Source: Alistipes sp.
GTDB lineage: Bacteria > Bacteroidota > Bacteroidia > Bacteroidales > Rikenellaceae
Length of the DNA: 51,709 nt
Assembly (NCBI GenBank): GCA_017631255.1
Contig: JAGBTP010000024.1
Span: 1 to 51,709, forward strand
Direction of reading: 5' to 3'
Part shown: positions 23,829-31,555 of the stretch, piece by piece
Layout: the number at the start of each line of letters is the position of its first letter
Position numbering within the stretch: the first letter of the stretch is position 1
Notes under the pieces: generated by a model
What the model was told of the DNA's origin: nothing
The model's input: only the letters and a program-made list of their open reading frames with translations
Databases searched by the model: none
Made by a program: the position numbers and the translations under genes

Positions 23829-25049
23829 ATGTCAGAGAAGATAGCAACGCGTGTGACATCCATCTCCAACCGCTCCGAGCCACTTCTTGGCTCGGGTGGC
23901 GGGGGTGTCGCATCGCTGGGCGAGGTGTGGCGTTGGGGTAGTGATAATATGCTGCCGTATGCCCTCTCGCTCCTGGCGCGCCGCTCGGTGGCGCACCGAA
24001 GAATTATTAACGACAAGGCCGACTACATCGCTGGCAAGGGCGTGGTGTGCGACGAGCGTAACCTGCTGCTTAGCAGCTTTGTGCAGAGCGTCAATGGCGA
24101 GGGAGATACGCTGCGCAGCATCGTAGCGCGTCTGGCGATGGACGAGGCGATGTTCGGCAATGCCTTCCTTGAGGTGGTGACAAATGCCGACCGTGAGTTC
24201 CTGAGCCTATACCATATCGACGCCTCGAAGTGTCGCATTGCGGGGGACTCGCAAAGTGTCGTATTGCACCATAATTGGGCCGCGTTCAACAAGGCTGAGG
24301 CGCAGAGCATAGCGCTCTATCCGCGATTCGAGGAGATGGAGGATGGCACGATGCGCACGGTGGTGCATTACAAGGACTACGAGCCGATGTTCTCGCACTA
24401 TGGCGTGGCACCCTATGTGGCGGGTCTCGATGCGGCGGCCATAGTCTACAAAACCGACCGATGGAACATCTCGCGTATCGACAACTCGTTCCAGCTTTCG
24501 GGTGTGATGCTCCTCGACGGCGTGGTGGATAGCGAGGCTGAGGCCGACCGTATGGTGCGCCTTGCCGAGGAGAAGTTTGGTGGCAAGCCTGGTCAGGTGC
24601 TCTTCGTGCTGCGCGACGGCGAGGCGGCAGATAGCAACTCATCGCGCTTCGTGCCTATCGACACAAGTTCGGATGGCGATTGGCATAGCCTCCACGCACA
24701 GGCCGAATCAGACCTTGTGGTGGCGCACTCGTGGTTCCGCTCGCTCAGTGGCTTGGACTACGCGTCGGGATTCTCCTCGGAGCGCATACTCCACGAGTAC
24801 GAGGTGGCGCTAAACACCGTAATCCTACCCAAGCAGGCGCAGTTGCTCGAGCCTATACGCCGCATCGTGGGCGATGTGCTGGGCATAGATGCCTCATCGC
24901 TCGATATTGTTAACCGCCCACCCTCGCGTACAAAGCCGTCATATATGCGTATCTGGGAGGCACGCAAGCTCGACGGCTTGGACTACGATGAGAATAGTGC
25001 TGAGCAGCAGCGTTACCTTGCGGAGTTGGGTTCGAGGTATGGCGAGTAG
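23829..25049 (+). CDS. phage portal protein
   Basis: A 406-residue protein, within the usual range for portals. Expected parts are visible: the N-terminal wing (WGSDNMLPYALSLLARRSVA), the helix RRIINDKADYIAGKGV, the FGNAFLEVV and LYHIDASKCRI strands, the clip region, SGLDYASGFSSERILHEYEV (stem helix) and NTVILPKQAQLLEPIRRI leading to the crown. The portal forms the dodecameric DNA gate at one capsid vertex and normally docks the terminase. No terminase gene is present here, which makes an intact portal notable. It lies 35 nt after the capsid gene; the connector gene follows by 59 nt. Confidence 0.85.
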   Translation: MSEKIATRVTSISNRSEPLLGSGGGGVASLGEVWRWGSDNMLPYALSLLARRSVAHRRIINDKADYIAGKGVVCDERNLLLSSFVQSVNGEGDTLRSIVARLAMDEAMFGNAFLEVVTNADREFLSLYHIDASKCRIAGDSQSVVLHHNWAAFNKAEAQSIALYPRFEEMEDGTMRTVVHYKDYEPMFSHYGVAPYVAGLDAAAIVYKTDRWNISRIDNSFQLSGVMLLDGVVDSEAEADRMVRLAEEKFGGKPGQVLFVLRDGEAADSNSSRFVPIDTSSDGDWHSLHAQAESDLVVAHSWFRSLSGLDYASGFSSERILHEYEVALNTVILPKQAQLLEPIRRIVGDVLGIDASSLDIVNRPPSRTKPSYMRIWEARKLDGLDYDENSAEQQRYLAELGSRYGE

Positions 25050-25108
25050 AGACCAGGAGACCTGAGTAGTAATATGTTAGAGATGTGTAATGTGTAAAGC
25101 GAAATGTT

Positions 25109-25567
25109 ATGAATACGACAATTAACCCCGATCAGGTGGTGGAGCTGGCCTTTGGCTCGGCATATACCATAACCTCGTCGAAGATCACCTCGCTCGATAT
25201 CCTTACGGCGGAGACGCGCTACCTCTTGCCCATCGTTGGTGAGGAGCTCTATGCCGCTATCCTTGCGGGTGATTATGGTGCTCTGAAGGAGGAGTATGTG
25301 GCGCCACTCGTTGCGGCGTGGACGCGCTACCTCGTTGAGCCGCAGATACCTGAGCGTTGCGGTAGTGATACGAGGGGCGACTTTACGGAGGCGGACTATA
25401 TGCTCAACAGCAACATCATCCGTCGCCTCAAGGTGTCGGCGTCGACCCTATCGCGTCGCCTGACCAACTACCTCAATGCTCACGCTGCGGAGTTTGAGGA
25501 GTATAACCCGAATAATAACCCTCTAAACCACTGTGTGATGTATGGCGGCGTTGTACAAGTATATTAG
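25109..25567 (+). CDS. head-tail connector-like protein
   Basis: A 152-residue, mainly helical protein (VVELAFGSAYTITSSKITSL, LLPIVGEELYAAILAGDYGA, EYVAPLVAAWTRYLVEPQIP, TLSRRLTNYLNAHAAEFEEY). The pattern resembles the Bacteroidetes phage family DUF6712 of adaptor proteins that sit between portal and tail (family recall). The position right after the portal supports this. It ends in NHCVMYGGVVQVY and overlaps the holin gene by 26 nt. Confidence in phage origin is good, in exact role moderate. Confidence 0.65.
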   Translation: MNTTINPDQVVELAFGSAYTITSSKITSLDILTAETRYLLPIVGEELYAAILAGDYGALKEEYVAPLVAAWTRYLVEPQIPERCGSDTRGDFTEADYMLNSNIIRRLKVSASTLSRRLTNYLNAHAAEFEEYNPNNNPLNHCVMYGGVVQVY

Positions 25568-25967
25568 TGCCGTTGTGCTCTCGCTCTGCGGTTTGCTGTG
25601 CCCCATTGCGCCGCTTATCGCCGCCACCACGCTATTCGTGGTCATCGACTTCATTACGGGCATCCTCGCCTCGCGTGTCGTGGCGCGTCGTGAGGGGCAG
25701 ATGTGGTGGTTCGAGAGTCGCAAGGCGTGGCGTACGGTGGCAAAGGCGGGATTTGTGGCGGTGGCAATAGTGATGATGTGGATTATCGACCACCACCTGT
25801 TGCAGTTTATGCAGCTCAACCTTGCTAATCTCTTTGCGGGCTTTGTCTGCGGCGTGGAGCTATGGTCGTTCCTGGAGAATGCTGCGACGATAAGCCGCTC
25901 GCCACTCTTCGATTGGCTGGGGCGCTGGGTCAAAAGGCGTGTAACGAAGGAGGTAGATAATGAGTAG
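25542..25967 (+). CDS. phage holin-like membrane protein
   Basis: A 141-residue protein with three hydrophobic segments: YISAVVLSLCGLLCPIAPLI followed by TTLFVVIDFITGILASRVV, VAKAGFVAVAIVMMWII, and LANLFAGFVCGVELWSFLEN. The core VVIDFITGILAS followed by a charged loop is typical of the phage holin families found in Bacteroidetes phages. Its basic C-terminal tail (GRWVKRRVTKEV) also fits. Holins time the release of the lytic enzyme across the inner membrane. The start overlaps the connector gene by 26 nt and its end overlaps the lysozyme-like gene by 8 nt, so the two lysis genes are translationally coupled. Confidence 0.82.
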   Translation: MAALYKYISAVVLSLCGLLCPIAPLIAATTLFVVIDFITGILASRVVARREGQMWWFESRKAWRTVAKAGFVAVAIVMMWIIDHHLLQFMQLNLANLFAGFVCGVELWSFLENAATISRSPLFDWLGRWVKRRVTKEVDNE

Positions 25968-26373
25968 AGGACTGAGGAACTGCAATCCAGGAAATATCCG
26001 CCGCTCACGCACAAGGTACGAGGGTGAGGTGGTGCCGAGTGGGGATAGTCAGTTTAAGCAGTTTGAGAGTATGGGCTATGGTTATCGCGCGATGTTTGTG
26101 TTGCTCGACACCTATCGCCGTCGCTATGGCCTTACGACCATTCGTCAGATGCTCAACCGCTACGCCCCGCCAGCGGAGAACTTCACCGAGGGGTATGTGC
26201 GTCTTGTGTCGCAGCAGACGGGGATAGCGCCAGACGAGTGTCTCGATACGCGCTCGCAGCGTGATATGGTGCCTATGGTTGCGGCGATGTCGCGCGTGGA
26301 GAATGGCGTGGCAGCGGTTATGGCCGATGTCGAGCAGGGGTGGCAACTCTTTGCGGCAGGGCTGAAGCCATAG
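25960..26373 (+). CDS. P5-family lysozyme-like endolysin
   Basis: A 137-residue protein without a signal peptide. It begins RGLRNCNPGNIRRSRTRYEG, the characteristic start of the structural protein P5 family, and continues FKQFESMGYGYRAMFVLLDT, TIRQMLNRYAPPAENFTEGY and a final helix. This family is thought to carry a muralytic (transglycosylase-like) domain (family knowledge). Here it follows a holin directly (8-nt overlap at ATGAGTAG), so the pair reads as a lysis cassette. The U-tract hairpin 90 nt downstream marks the end of the island. Confidence 0.82.
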   Translation: MSRGLRNCNPGNIRRSRTRYEGEVVPSGDSQFKQFESMGYGYRAMFVLLDTYRRRYGLTTIRQMLNRYAPPAENFTEGYVRLVSQQTGIAPDECLDTRSQRDMVPMVAAMSRVENGVAAVMADVEQGWQLFAAGLKP

Positions 26374-26387
26374 TTGGGTGGCGGCTC

Positions 26388-26401
26388 TTTGCGGCCGCAA
26401 A
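26388..26401. repeat. 14-bp perfect palindrome after the lysin gene
   Basis: TTTGCGGCCGCAAA reads the same on both strands. The bases CTCTTTGCGGC at 26386-26396 also occur inside the lysin gene at 26347-26357, forming a short direct repeat 39 nt apart. Possibly a protein-binding site or a relic of a duplication. Confidence 0.5.
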
Positions 26402-26463
26402 TGAAAAAAATAGTCGGGCGCAGGGCGGTGTGCTGCGCTCAAGGTTTAGGATTAGTGTGTGGG

Positions 26464-26502
26464 GAGGTTGTGTGGCGCGAGCTGCTCGACCTCTCCTTTT
26501 TT
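26464..26502 (+). terminator. terminator at the end of the island
   Basis: GAGGT (26464-26468) pairs with ACCTC (26489-26493), with an inner CGAG/CTCG hairpin, then TCC and six T (26497-26502). A second inverted repeat overlaps it: CCTCTC and T6 at 26490-26502 against A7 and GAGAGG up to 26520. The region could therefore terminate both strands. Confidence 0.65.
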
Positions 26503-26523
26503 GTAAAAAAAGTAGAGAGGAAC

Positions 26524-26553
26524 TTGAATATTGGGTAAAAATTCGTAAATTTG
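26524..26553 (+). promoter_or_regulatory. promoter of the SDR-sialidase genes
   Basis: TTG (26524-26526), 19 nt, TAAATTTG (26546-26553): a complete promoter. It begins 22 nt after the island terminator, so the genes downstream are a separate unit. Confidence 0.75.
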
Positions 26554-26558
26554 CGTAT

Positions 26559-26580
26559 TGTACCGCCTGCGTGCGGTACA
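26559..26580 (+). promoter_or_regulatory. hairpin at the predicted 5' end of the SDR transcript
   Basis: Perfect 8-bp inverted repeat TGTACCGC (26559-26566) / GCGGTACA (26573-26580) with a 6-nt loop, starting 6 nt past the -7 element. In DNA it could be an operator; in RNA it would be a 5'-terminal stem. Confidence 0.55.
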
Positions 26581-26616
26581 GTGAGTAAAGCTACAAACGA
26601 TTAACACAATAAGACT

Positions 26617-27360
26617 ATGAAACGAATACTTGTTACAGGAGCCACTTCGGGCATCGGTCGTGCTACGGCATTGCGCTTGGCAGCACCCGACACAGAGATT
26701 ATAATCACAGGTCGTCGCAAAGAGCGCCTCGAGGTGCTCAAGGGCGAGATTGAGGCTAAGGGTGCGGCGTGCCAGCTGCTCCACTTCGATGTGCGCAGCG
26801 AGGCCGAGTGCATCGAGTACCTCAAGCCACTCGGCAGGGTGGATGTGCTTATCAACAACGCAGGTCTTGCCGCAGGTCTGGAGCATATCGACAAGGGTGA
26901 CTCGGCAGATTGGGATGCGATGATCGACACCAATGTCAAGGGCTTGCTCTATGTGACTAAGATTATCAGCGGTGCGATGGTTGAGGCTGCTCAGGGTGGC
27001 CATATCATCAACATCGGCTCTATCGCTGGTACCGAGCCATATGAGAATGGTGCCGTCTACTGCGCGTCGAAGCACGCCGTACACGCCATCTCGCAGGCTA
27101 TGCGTGCCGACCTCCTTTCGGCAGGCATCAAGGTGGGTGAGGTGCGCCCAGGTATGGTCGAGACGGAGTTCTCGGAGGTGCGCTTCCACGGTGATAAGGA
27201 GCGTGCTGATGGCGTATATCGTGGCGTGGAGCCCCTCAAGGGCGAGGATATAGCTGAGGCTATCTACTGGATGCTCAACTTGCCAGCACATATGAATGTC
27301 AACGATATCGTGCTTATGCCTACTTGTCAGGCGGGCGCATACTACACTTATCGTAAATAG
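26617..27360 (+). CDS. short-chain dehydrogenase/reductase (YdfG-like)
   Basis: A 247-residue cytoplasmic NAD(P)-dependent oxidoreductase. Rossmann motif TGATSGIGRATAL at residues ~7-19. GRRKERLEVL at the next strand suggests NADP preference. HFDVRS, then NNAGLAAGLEHI, the active-site GSIAG...YCASKHA (Ser, Tyr, Lys in order), and RPGMVETEFSEVRFHGD follow. This last segment and the C-terminal NVNDIVLMPTCQA resemble the YdfG group, which acts on 3-hydroxy acids such as serine or 3-hydroxypropionate. The substrate here is not proven. It has its own promoter and precedes the sialidase gene by 8 nt. Confidence 0.92.
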   Translation: MKRILVTGATSGIGRATALRLAAPDTEIIITGRRKERLEVLKGEIEAKGAACQLLHFDVRSEAECIEYLKPLGRVDVLINNAGLAAGLEHIDKGDSADWDAMIDTNVKGLLYVTKIISGAMVEAAQGGHIINIGSIAGTEPYENGAVYCASKHAVHAISQAMRADLLSAGIKVGEVRPGMVETEFSEVRFHGDKERADGVYRGVEPLKGEDIAEAIYWMLNLPAHMNVNDIVLMPTCQAGAYYTYRK

Positions 27361-27368
27361 TTCGTCCT

Positions 27369-28712
27369 ATGAGAAATATGTTGTTGCTTCTCCTTGCCGC
27401 TGCCTTCGGCATCTCGACTATGGCGTGCGGCTGCACCAAGGCAAATGAGGGTGAGCCTACGCCAGCACCAGAGCCGGCAAAGCCTGCGGCTGAACGCTTC
27501 GAGGTGTTCCCGCTGCTCGACCCTAACTCTATACCATACCGCATCCCTGCACTTGCAGTGACAAACGATGGTACGCTTGTGGCAATCTCGGACTTCCGCC
27601 ATAGCGGCACCGATATCGGCGTTACGAACTATGGTCGTATCGACCTGCACTACCGCCTAAGCTACGACAATGGTAACACCTGGACTGAGGTGATGCCTCT
27701 TATCGAGGGTAAGGGTGCCGATGCGACAGACTTTATGAGTGTGGGCTATGGCGACCCCTGCATCGTGGCAGATAGAGAGTCGAGCCGTGTGCTTATGCTC
27801 TCGTGTGCGGGCAATGTCTCGTTCCAGAACGGCACGCGCCAGAACCACCAGTGCATCGCCCGCTTTTATAGCGATGATGGTGGCAAAACTTGGAGCGCAC
27901 CAGAGGATATCGCTGAGAGCATCTATGCGCAGTTCGACGCGTCGACATACGGCCCTGTGAGGTCGATGTTCGTGGCGTCGGGACGCATTATGCAGAGTAG
28001 CACGGTTAAGGTGGGTGCTTACTACCGCCTCTACTGCGCTGTGCTTGTGCGAGATAAGGGTGCAAAGCATATGAACTATGTCCTCTACTCTGACGACTTT
28101 GGTGGTAGCTGGACGGTGCTTGGCGACATCAACACTCCTGCGGTCTACAATACTGCCGACGAGCCTAAGGTCGAGGAGCTGCCTAATGGCAATATCCTCC
28201 TCAGCTCACGCTATACCGGTGGCCGCTACTACAATGTCTACACCTTCAGCGATGTAGCCTCGGCTGCGGGTAGCTGGGATACGGCGCAGTTCTCTGGCGC
28301 AAGCAACAATGGCGTTGCGGCCAAGGATAACTCGACCAATGGCGAGCTTATGGTGCTGCCCGTAGTGCGCGTTGCGGATAACGAGCCTATGCACCTGCTG
28401 TTGCAGTCGTTGCCCCTCGGTCCCGACCGCAAGAATGTGGGTATCTACTACAAGGAGCTTGCCGACGAGCTGGACTACATCTCGCCACATATGATTGCCC
28501 CAGAGTGGACGGGCGTGAAGCAGATTACCACCCTCAACTCGGCATACTCGACAATGGCTTGGCAGAAGGATAACCGCCTTGGCTTCCTCTACGAGGAGGA
28601 GACGCACGGCAAGAGCAACTACGCCTACGGTGGCTATACCATCGTCTACGAGTGCCTTGAGGTGGAGACCATCACCGATGGCAAGTACAAATACAGAGAT
28701 ACGGATAAATAG
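27369..28712 (+). CDS. exo-alpha-sialidase, probable lipoprotein
   Basis: Cleaves terminal sialic acids from glycans (GH33). A 447-residue protein with an N-terminal signal ending STMAC (Cys20, probable lipidation) and an acidic, Pro-rich linker (EGEPTPAPEPAKPAAE). The catalytic six-blade propeller begins with the arginine of YRIPALA. SDFRHSGTDIG carries the Asp expected for acid/base. Asp-boxes are SYDNGNTW, SDDGGKTW and SDDFGGSW. DEPKVEELPNGN provides the Glu partner, and a late Tyr in LNSAYSTMAW is likely the nucleophile. All look intact. It lies 8 nt after the SDR gene and 22 nt before apt. It would release sialic acid at the cell surface, feeding amino-sugar use. Confidence 0.92.
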   Translation: MRNMLLLLLAAAFGISTMACGCTKANEGEPTPAPEPAKPAAERFEVFPLLDPNSIPYRIPALAVTNDGTLVAISDFRHSGTDIGVTNYGRIDLHYRLSYDNGNTWTEVMPLIEGKGADATDFMSVGYGDPCIVADRESSRVLMLSCAGNVSFQNGTRQNHQCIARFYSDDGGKTWSAPEDIAESIYAQFDASTYGPVRSMFVASGRIMQSSTVKVGAYYRLYCAVLVRDKGAKHMNYVLYSDDFGGSWTVLGDINTPAVYNTADEPKVEELPNGNILLSSRYTGGRYYNVYTFSDVASAAGSWDTAQFSGASNNGVAAKDNSTNGELMVLPVVRVADNEPMHLLLQSLPLGPDRKNVGIYYKELADELDYISPHMIAPEWTGVKQITTLNSAYSTMAWQKDNRLGFLYEEETHGKSNYAYGGYTIVYECLEVETITDGKYKYRDTDK

Positions 28713-28734
28713 AGTTTTCCCATAGCAAACAGTT

Positions 28735-29295
28735 ATGAAAGAGGTACTTAAGTATTACAAGGATTTTCCAAAGGAGGGCATCGTCTTTGTCGACATCATC
28801 CCTTATCTTCAGAATAAGAGCATCTTCAAGCAGCTCATCGCCCAGGTGGCTGCTGCCTGCACCGCACCTACCATCATCGCCCCTGAGGCGCGTGGCTTTC
28901 TCTTCGCTGCGCCGCTGCTCACCGAGGCCGAGGGCGTGGAGAACATCATCCCTGTGCGCAAGAGTGGCAAGCTGCCCTTCGCTGAGGGTGACCTGCGTGA
29001 GGTGGTGATCGAGAAGGAGTACGGCTCGGATAAGCTCTACTACCGCCTCAGCGACATTGCGGCGGGTAGGGTCAATGGCGATGTTTTTGAGGTTACGATT
29101 CTCGACGATGTGCTGGCTACGGGTGGCACCGCCGAGGGTCTTGCCGAGTCGCTCGAGGCGTGCAAAATCAACCTTGATGGCAAGGAGTACGGCGTTAAGG
29201 TTAAGGAGTTCGTCTTCATTGTCGAGATCGCAGAGCTTGGTGGCAAGGCACGCCTCGAGAGGTTGGCTCCTGTGCGCTCGATAGCGGTAATATAG
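28735..29295 (+). CDS. apt: adenine phosphoribosyltransferase
   Basis: Purine salvage enzyme: adenine plus PRPP to AMP. The protein has 186 residues. FPKEGIVFVDIIPYLQN at the N-terminus is the Apt start, PEARGFLFAAPLL follows, VRKSGKLPF is the flexible loop, and VTILDDVLATGGTAEGL is the PRPP-binding motif. The C-terminal half is slightly longer than in the E. coli-type enzyme, with an insertion (CKINLDGKEYGVKVKEFVFI). It follows the sialidase gene by 22 nt and precedes recG by 70 nt, so it may be read from the SDR promoter. Confidence 0.93.
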   Translation: MKEVLKYYKDFPKEGIVFVDIIPYLQNKSIFKQLIAQVAAACTAPTIIAPEARGFLFAAPLLTEAEGVENIIPVRKSGKLPFAEGDLREVVIEKEYGSDKLYYRLSDIAAGRVNGDVFEVTILDDVLATGGTAEGLAESLEACKINLDGKEYGVKVKEFVFIVEIAELGGKARLERLAPVRSIAVI

Positions 29296-29365
29296 GGCTA
29301 AATAGCATAATTTTTGGCGAGGTAGTAGCCAATAAACCAAAGATATAGCTAATTGTGAGGTTGGT

Positions 29366-31489
29366 ATGGCAGGGGTGTTGGACCGCGAGGTTAAATACTT
29401 GAGTGGCGTCGGCGAGGCGCGTGCTCGGCTCCTTGAGCGCGAGGTGGGGGTGCGCACTATTGGCGACCTGCTGCTTCGCTTTCCGTACCGCTATATCGAC
29501 CGCTCGCGCCTCTTCACCATCGGCGAGATTGACGAAAGTCTCGAGTCGACATATGTGCAGCTGCGCTGCCGCGTGGTGGGTAAGTCTTATATCGGCGAGG
29601 GCGCCAAGGCACGCTTTACAGTGGAGGTGACCGACCCCACGGGTGCGGCGGAGCTCACCTGGTTCCGCGGCGCTAAGTGGATTGAGAAGCGCATAGAGTT
29701 AAATCGCGAATATGTGGTCTTTGGCCGCCCGCAGATATTCAAGGGTCGTGTGAGCCTTGTGCATCCCGAGGTGGAGGCGGTGGAGGTGGCGCTCTCGCGC
29801 AAGGTGGAGAGCAACTTTCAGGGCATCTATTCCACCACGGAGCGACTGTCGCAGGCTATATCGGTAAAGATGATGCACACGCTGGTGCACAACGCGTGGC
29901 AACTTGTGGCCTCGAGTGGTGAGGCCTTTCCCGACCCGCTGAGCGACGATATGCGGCGCCGTCACGCCCTGATGCCGCTGCGCGAGGCGATGTACAACAT
30001 CCACTTCCCGCAGTCGGCCGAAAGACTCAAGCAGGCGCAGTCCCGCCTTAAGTTCGACGAGCTGCTGGGCGTGCAACTCACGATACAAGCTCGCCGCACC
30101 TCGCGCCATAAGCGTGGCGGAGGCTTCCTCTTTCCGCGTGTGGGTGAGGCGTTTAACACCTTCTATCGCGAGAAGATGCCCTTCGCACTTACGGGGGCGC
30201 AGCAGAGGGTGATTAAGGAGATTCGTGCCGATATGATTTCGGGGCGACAGATGAACCGCCTCTTGCAGGGCGATGTCGGTAGCGGCAAGACGATGGTGGC
30301 CTTTATGTCGATGCTTCTGGCCCGTGACAATGGCTTCCAGTCCTGCATTATGGCACCTACGGAGATTCTCGCACGCCAGCACTACGCCAATATGGCGCGT
30401 ATGGCCGAGGGACTCGGTACGCGCATAGCCATACTCACCGGCTCGTCCAAGGCCAAGGAGCGTCGTGCAGCCCTTGAGGGCATAGCGTCGGGCGAGGTAG
30501 ATATCCTCGTAGGCACGCACGCGCTGCTTGAGGATAGGGTGCAGTTTGCAAATCTGGGCTATGTGGTTATCGACGAGCAGCACCGCTTCGGCGTCGAGCA
30601 GCGCGCAAAGCTATGGACCAAGAACCAGCAGCCGCCACATATCCTGGTGATGACAGCAACGCCCATTCCGCGCACGCTGGCGATGACGCTATATGGCGAC
30701 CTTGAGGTGTCGGTCATCGACGAGCTGCCCCCAGGGCGTAAGCCTATCCGCACATACCACTACTACGATGCCTCGCGCCTGAGGATGTTTGGCTTCCTGA
30801 GGCAGGAGATCGAAAAGGGTAGGCAGGTGTATATCGTCTATCCGCTCATCAAGGAGTCGGAGAAGATGGACTACAAGGATTTGTACGACGGCTTTGAGTC
30901 TATATCGCGTGACTTCCCGCTGCCCAAGTACCGCATCACGGTGTGCCACGGTAAGATGAAGCCCGAGGACAAGGATGCCGCTATGGCGCAGTTCAAGCGC
31001 GGTGAGGCCGACATCCTTATCGCCACCTCGGTCATCGAGGTGGGTGTTGATGTGCCTAACGCCTCGGTGATGGTCATCGAGTCGGCCGAAAGGTTTGGCC
31101 TCTCGCAGCTGCACCAGCTACGAGGTCGTGTGGGTCGTGGTGCTGAGCAGTCCTACTGCATACTTATGTCGGGCGACAAGCTGTCGAAGGATGGCAGGGC
31201 GCGCCTTGAGGCTATGTGTAGCACCAACGACGGCTTCCGCCTCTCGGAACTCGACCTCAAGTTACGCGGTGCGGGCGACATCCACGGCACGCAGCAGAGT
31301 GGCGATGCCTTTGAACTAAATATTGCTAACCTGGCCACCGACAGCCAGATAATGGAGATTACGCGCGACGAGGCGCTGGCCATATTGAGTAGCGATGCCA
31401 CCCTCGAGCGTGCGGAAAATGCGGGGCTGCGCCGCCTGAGGGACAAGCACCGCAAGCGTAACTATGTCGACTTTTCGGATATTTCCTGA
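29366..31489 (+). CDS. recG: ATP-dependent DNA helicase RecG
   Basis: Branch-migration helicase that remodels stalled forks and Holliday junctions. The 707-residue protein has an N-terminal wedge/OB domain (~50-150, LRCRVVGKSYIGEGAKARFT). The helicase core has Walker A GDVGSGKTMVAF (~residue 302), DEQH box VVIDEQHRFGVEQR (~402), motif III MTATPIPRTLAMT, and RecG-specific motifs in domain 2 (ATSVIEVGVDVPNASVMVIE, HQLRGRVGRG). The TRG motif region at the C-terminus (LKLRGAGDIHGTQQSG) is present. Length is normal; ATG 29366 gives the standard start. Confidence 0.98.
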   Translation: MAGVLDREVKYLSGVGEARARLLEREVGVRTIGDLLLRFPYRYIDRSRLFTIGEIDESLESTYVQLRCRVVGKSYIGEGAKARFTVEVTDPTGAAELTWFRGAKWIEKRIELNREYVVFGRPQIFKGRVSLVHPEVEAVEVALSRKVESNFQGIYSTTERLSQAISVKMMHTLVHNAWQLVASSGEAFPDPLSDDMRRRHALMPLREAMYNIHFPQSAERLKQAQSRLKFDELLGVQLTIQARRTSRHKRGGGFLFPRVGEAFNTFYREKMPFALTGAQQRVIKEIRADMISGRQMNRLLQGDVGSGKTMVAFMSMLLARDNGFQSCIMAPTEILARQHYANMARMAEGLGTRIAILTGSSKAKERRAALEGIASGEVDILVGTHALLEDRVQFANLGYVVIDEQHRFGVEQRAKLWTKNQQPPHILVMTATPIPRTLAMTLYGDLEVSVIDELPPGRKPIRTYHYYDASRLRMFGFLRQEIEKGRQVYIVYPLIKESEKMDYKDLYDGFESISRDFPLPKYRITVCHGKMKPEDKDAAMAQFKRGEADILIATSVIEVGVDVPNASVMVIESAERFGLSQLHQLRGRVGRGAEQSYCILMSGDKLSKDGRARLEAMCSTNDGFRLSELDLKLRGAGDIHGTQQSGDAFELNIANLATDSQIMEITRDEALAILSSDATLERAENAGLRRLRDKHRKRNYVDFSDIS

Positions 31490-31555
31490 CGGGAGGCATA
31501 TGATGACGAGCAGAAGTAGCGTTAAATAGAGTATAAACATAAACATAGAATTAGA

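Larger units (their letters stand above)
18204..26502 (+). mobile_element. compact phage-derived capsid/portal/lysis island lacking terminase
   Basis: Eight plus-strand genes between prfA and an SDR gene, all with open frames and small gaps or overlaps. In order they encode two tail-like proteins, a ClpP-class protease, a capsid protein, a portal, a connector, a holin and a P5/lysozyme-like protein. One host-type promoter precedes them and a U-tract hairpin follows the last. I see no terminase, tape measure, tail tube, integrase, repressor or attachment repeats. The boundaries given are the promoter and the terminator, not proven insertion points. Base composition is similar to the neighbours by eye, suggesting long residence. 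It may be a pruned prophage or a domesticated particle locus. Confidence 0.75.

Noticed and set aside
18204-26502. Attachment-site direct repeats flanking the phage-derived island
   Set aside because: The two flanks were compared by eye; only an 11-nt repeat (CTCTTTGCGGC) was found and both copies lie at the right end.
26452-27291. A 279-codon minus-strand open frame opposite the SDR gene
   Set aside because: The plus-strand frame is a textbook SDR with all motifs; the antisense frame has no recognisable domain and is a codon-bias shadow.
29699-30583. A 294-codon minus-strand open frame inside recG
   Set aside because: recG is unambiguous on the plus strand; the antisense frame is His/Arg/Leu-rich noise from GC-rich codons.
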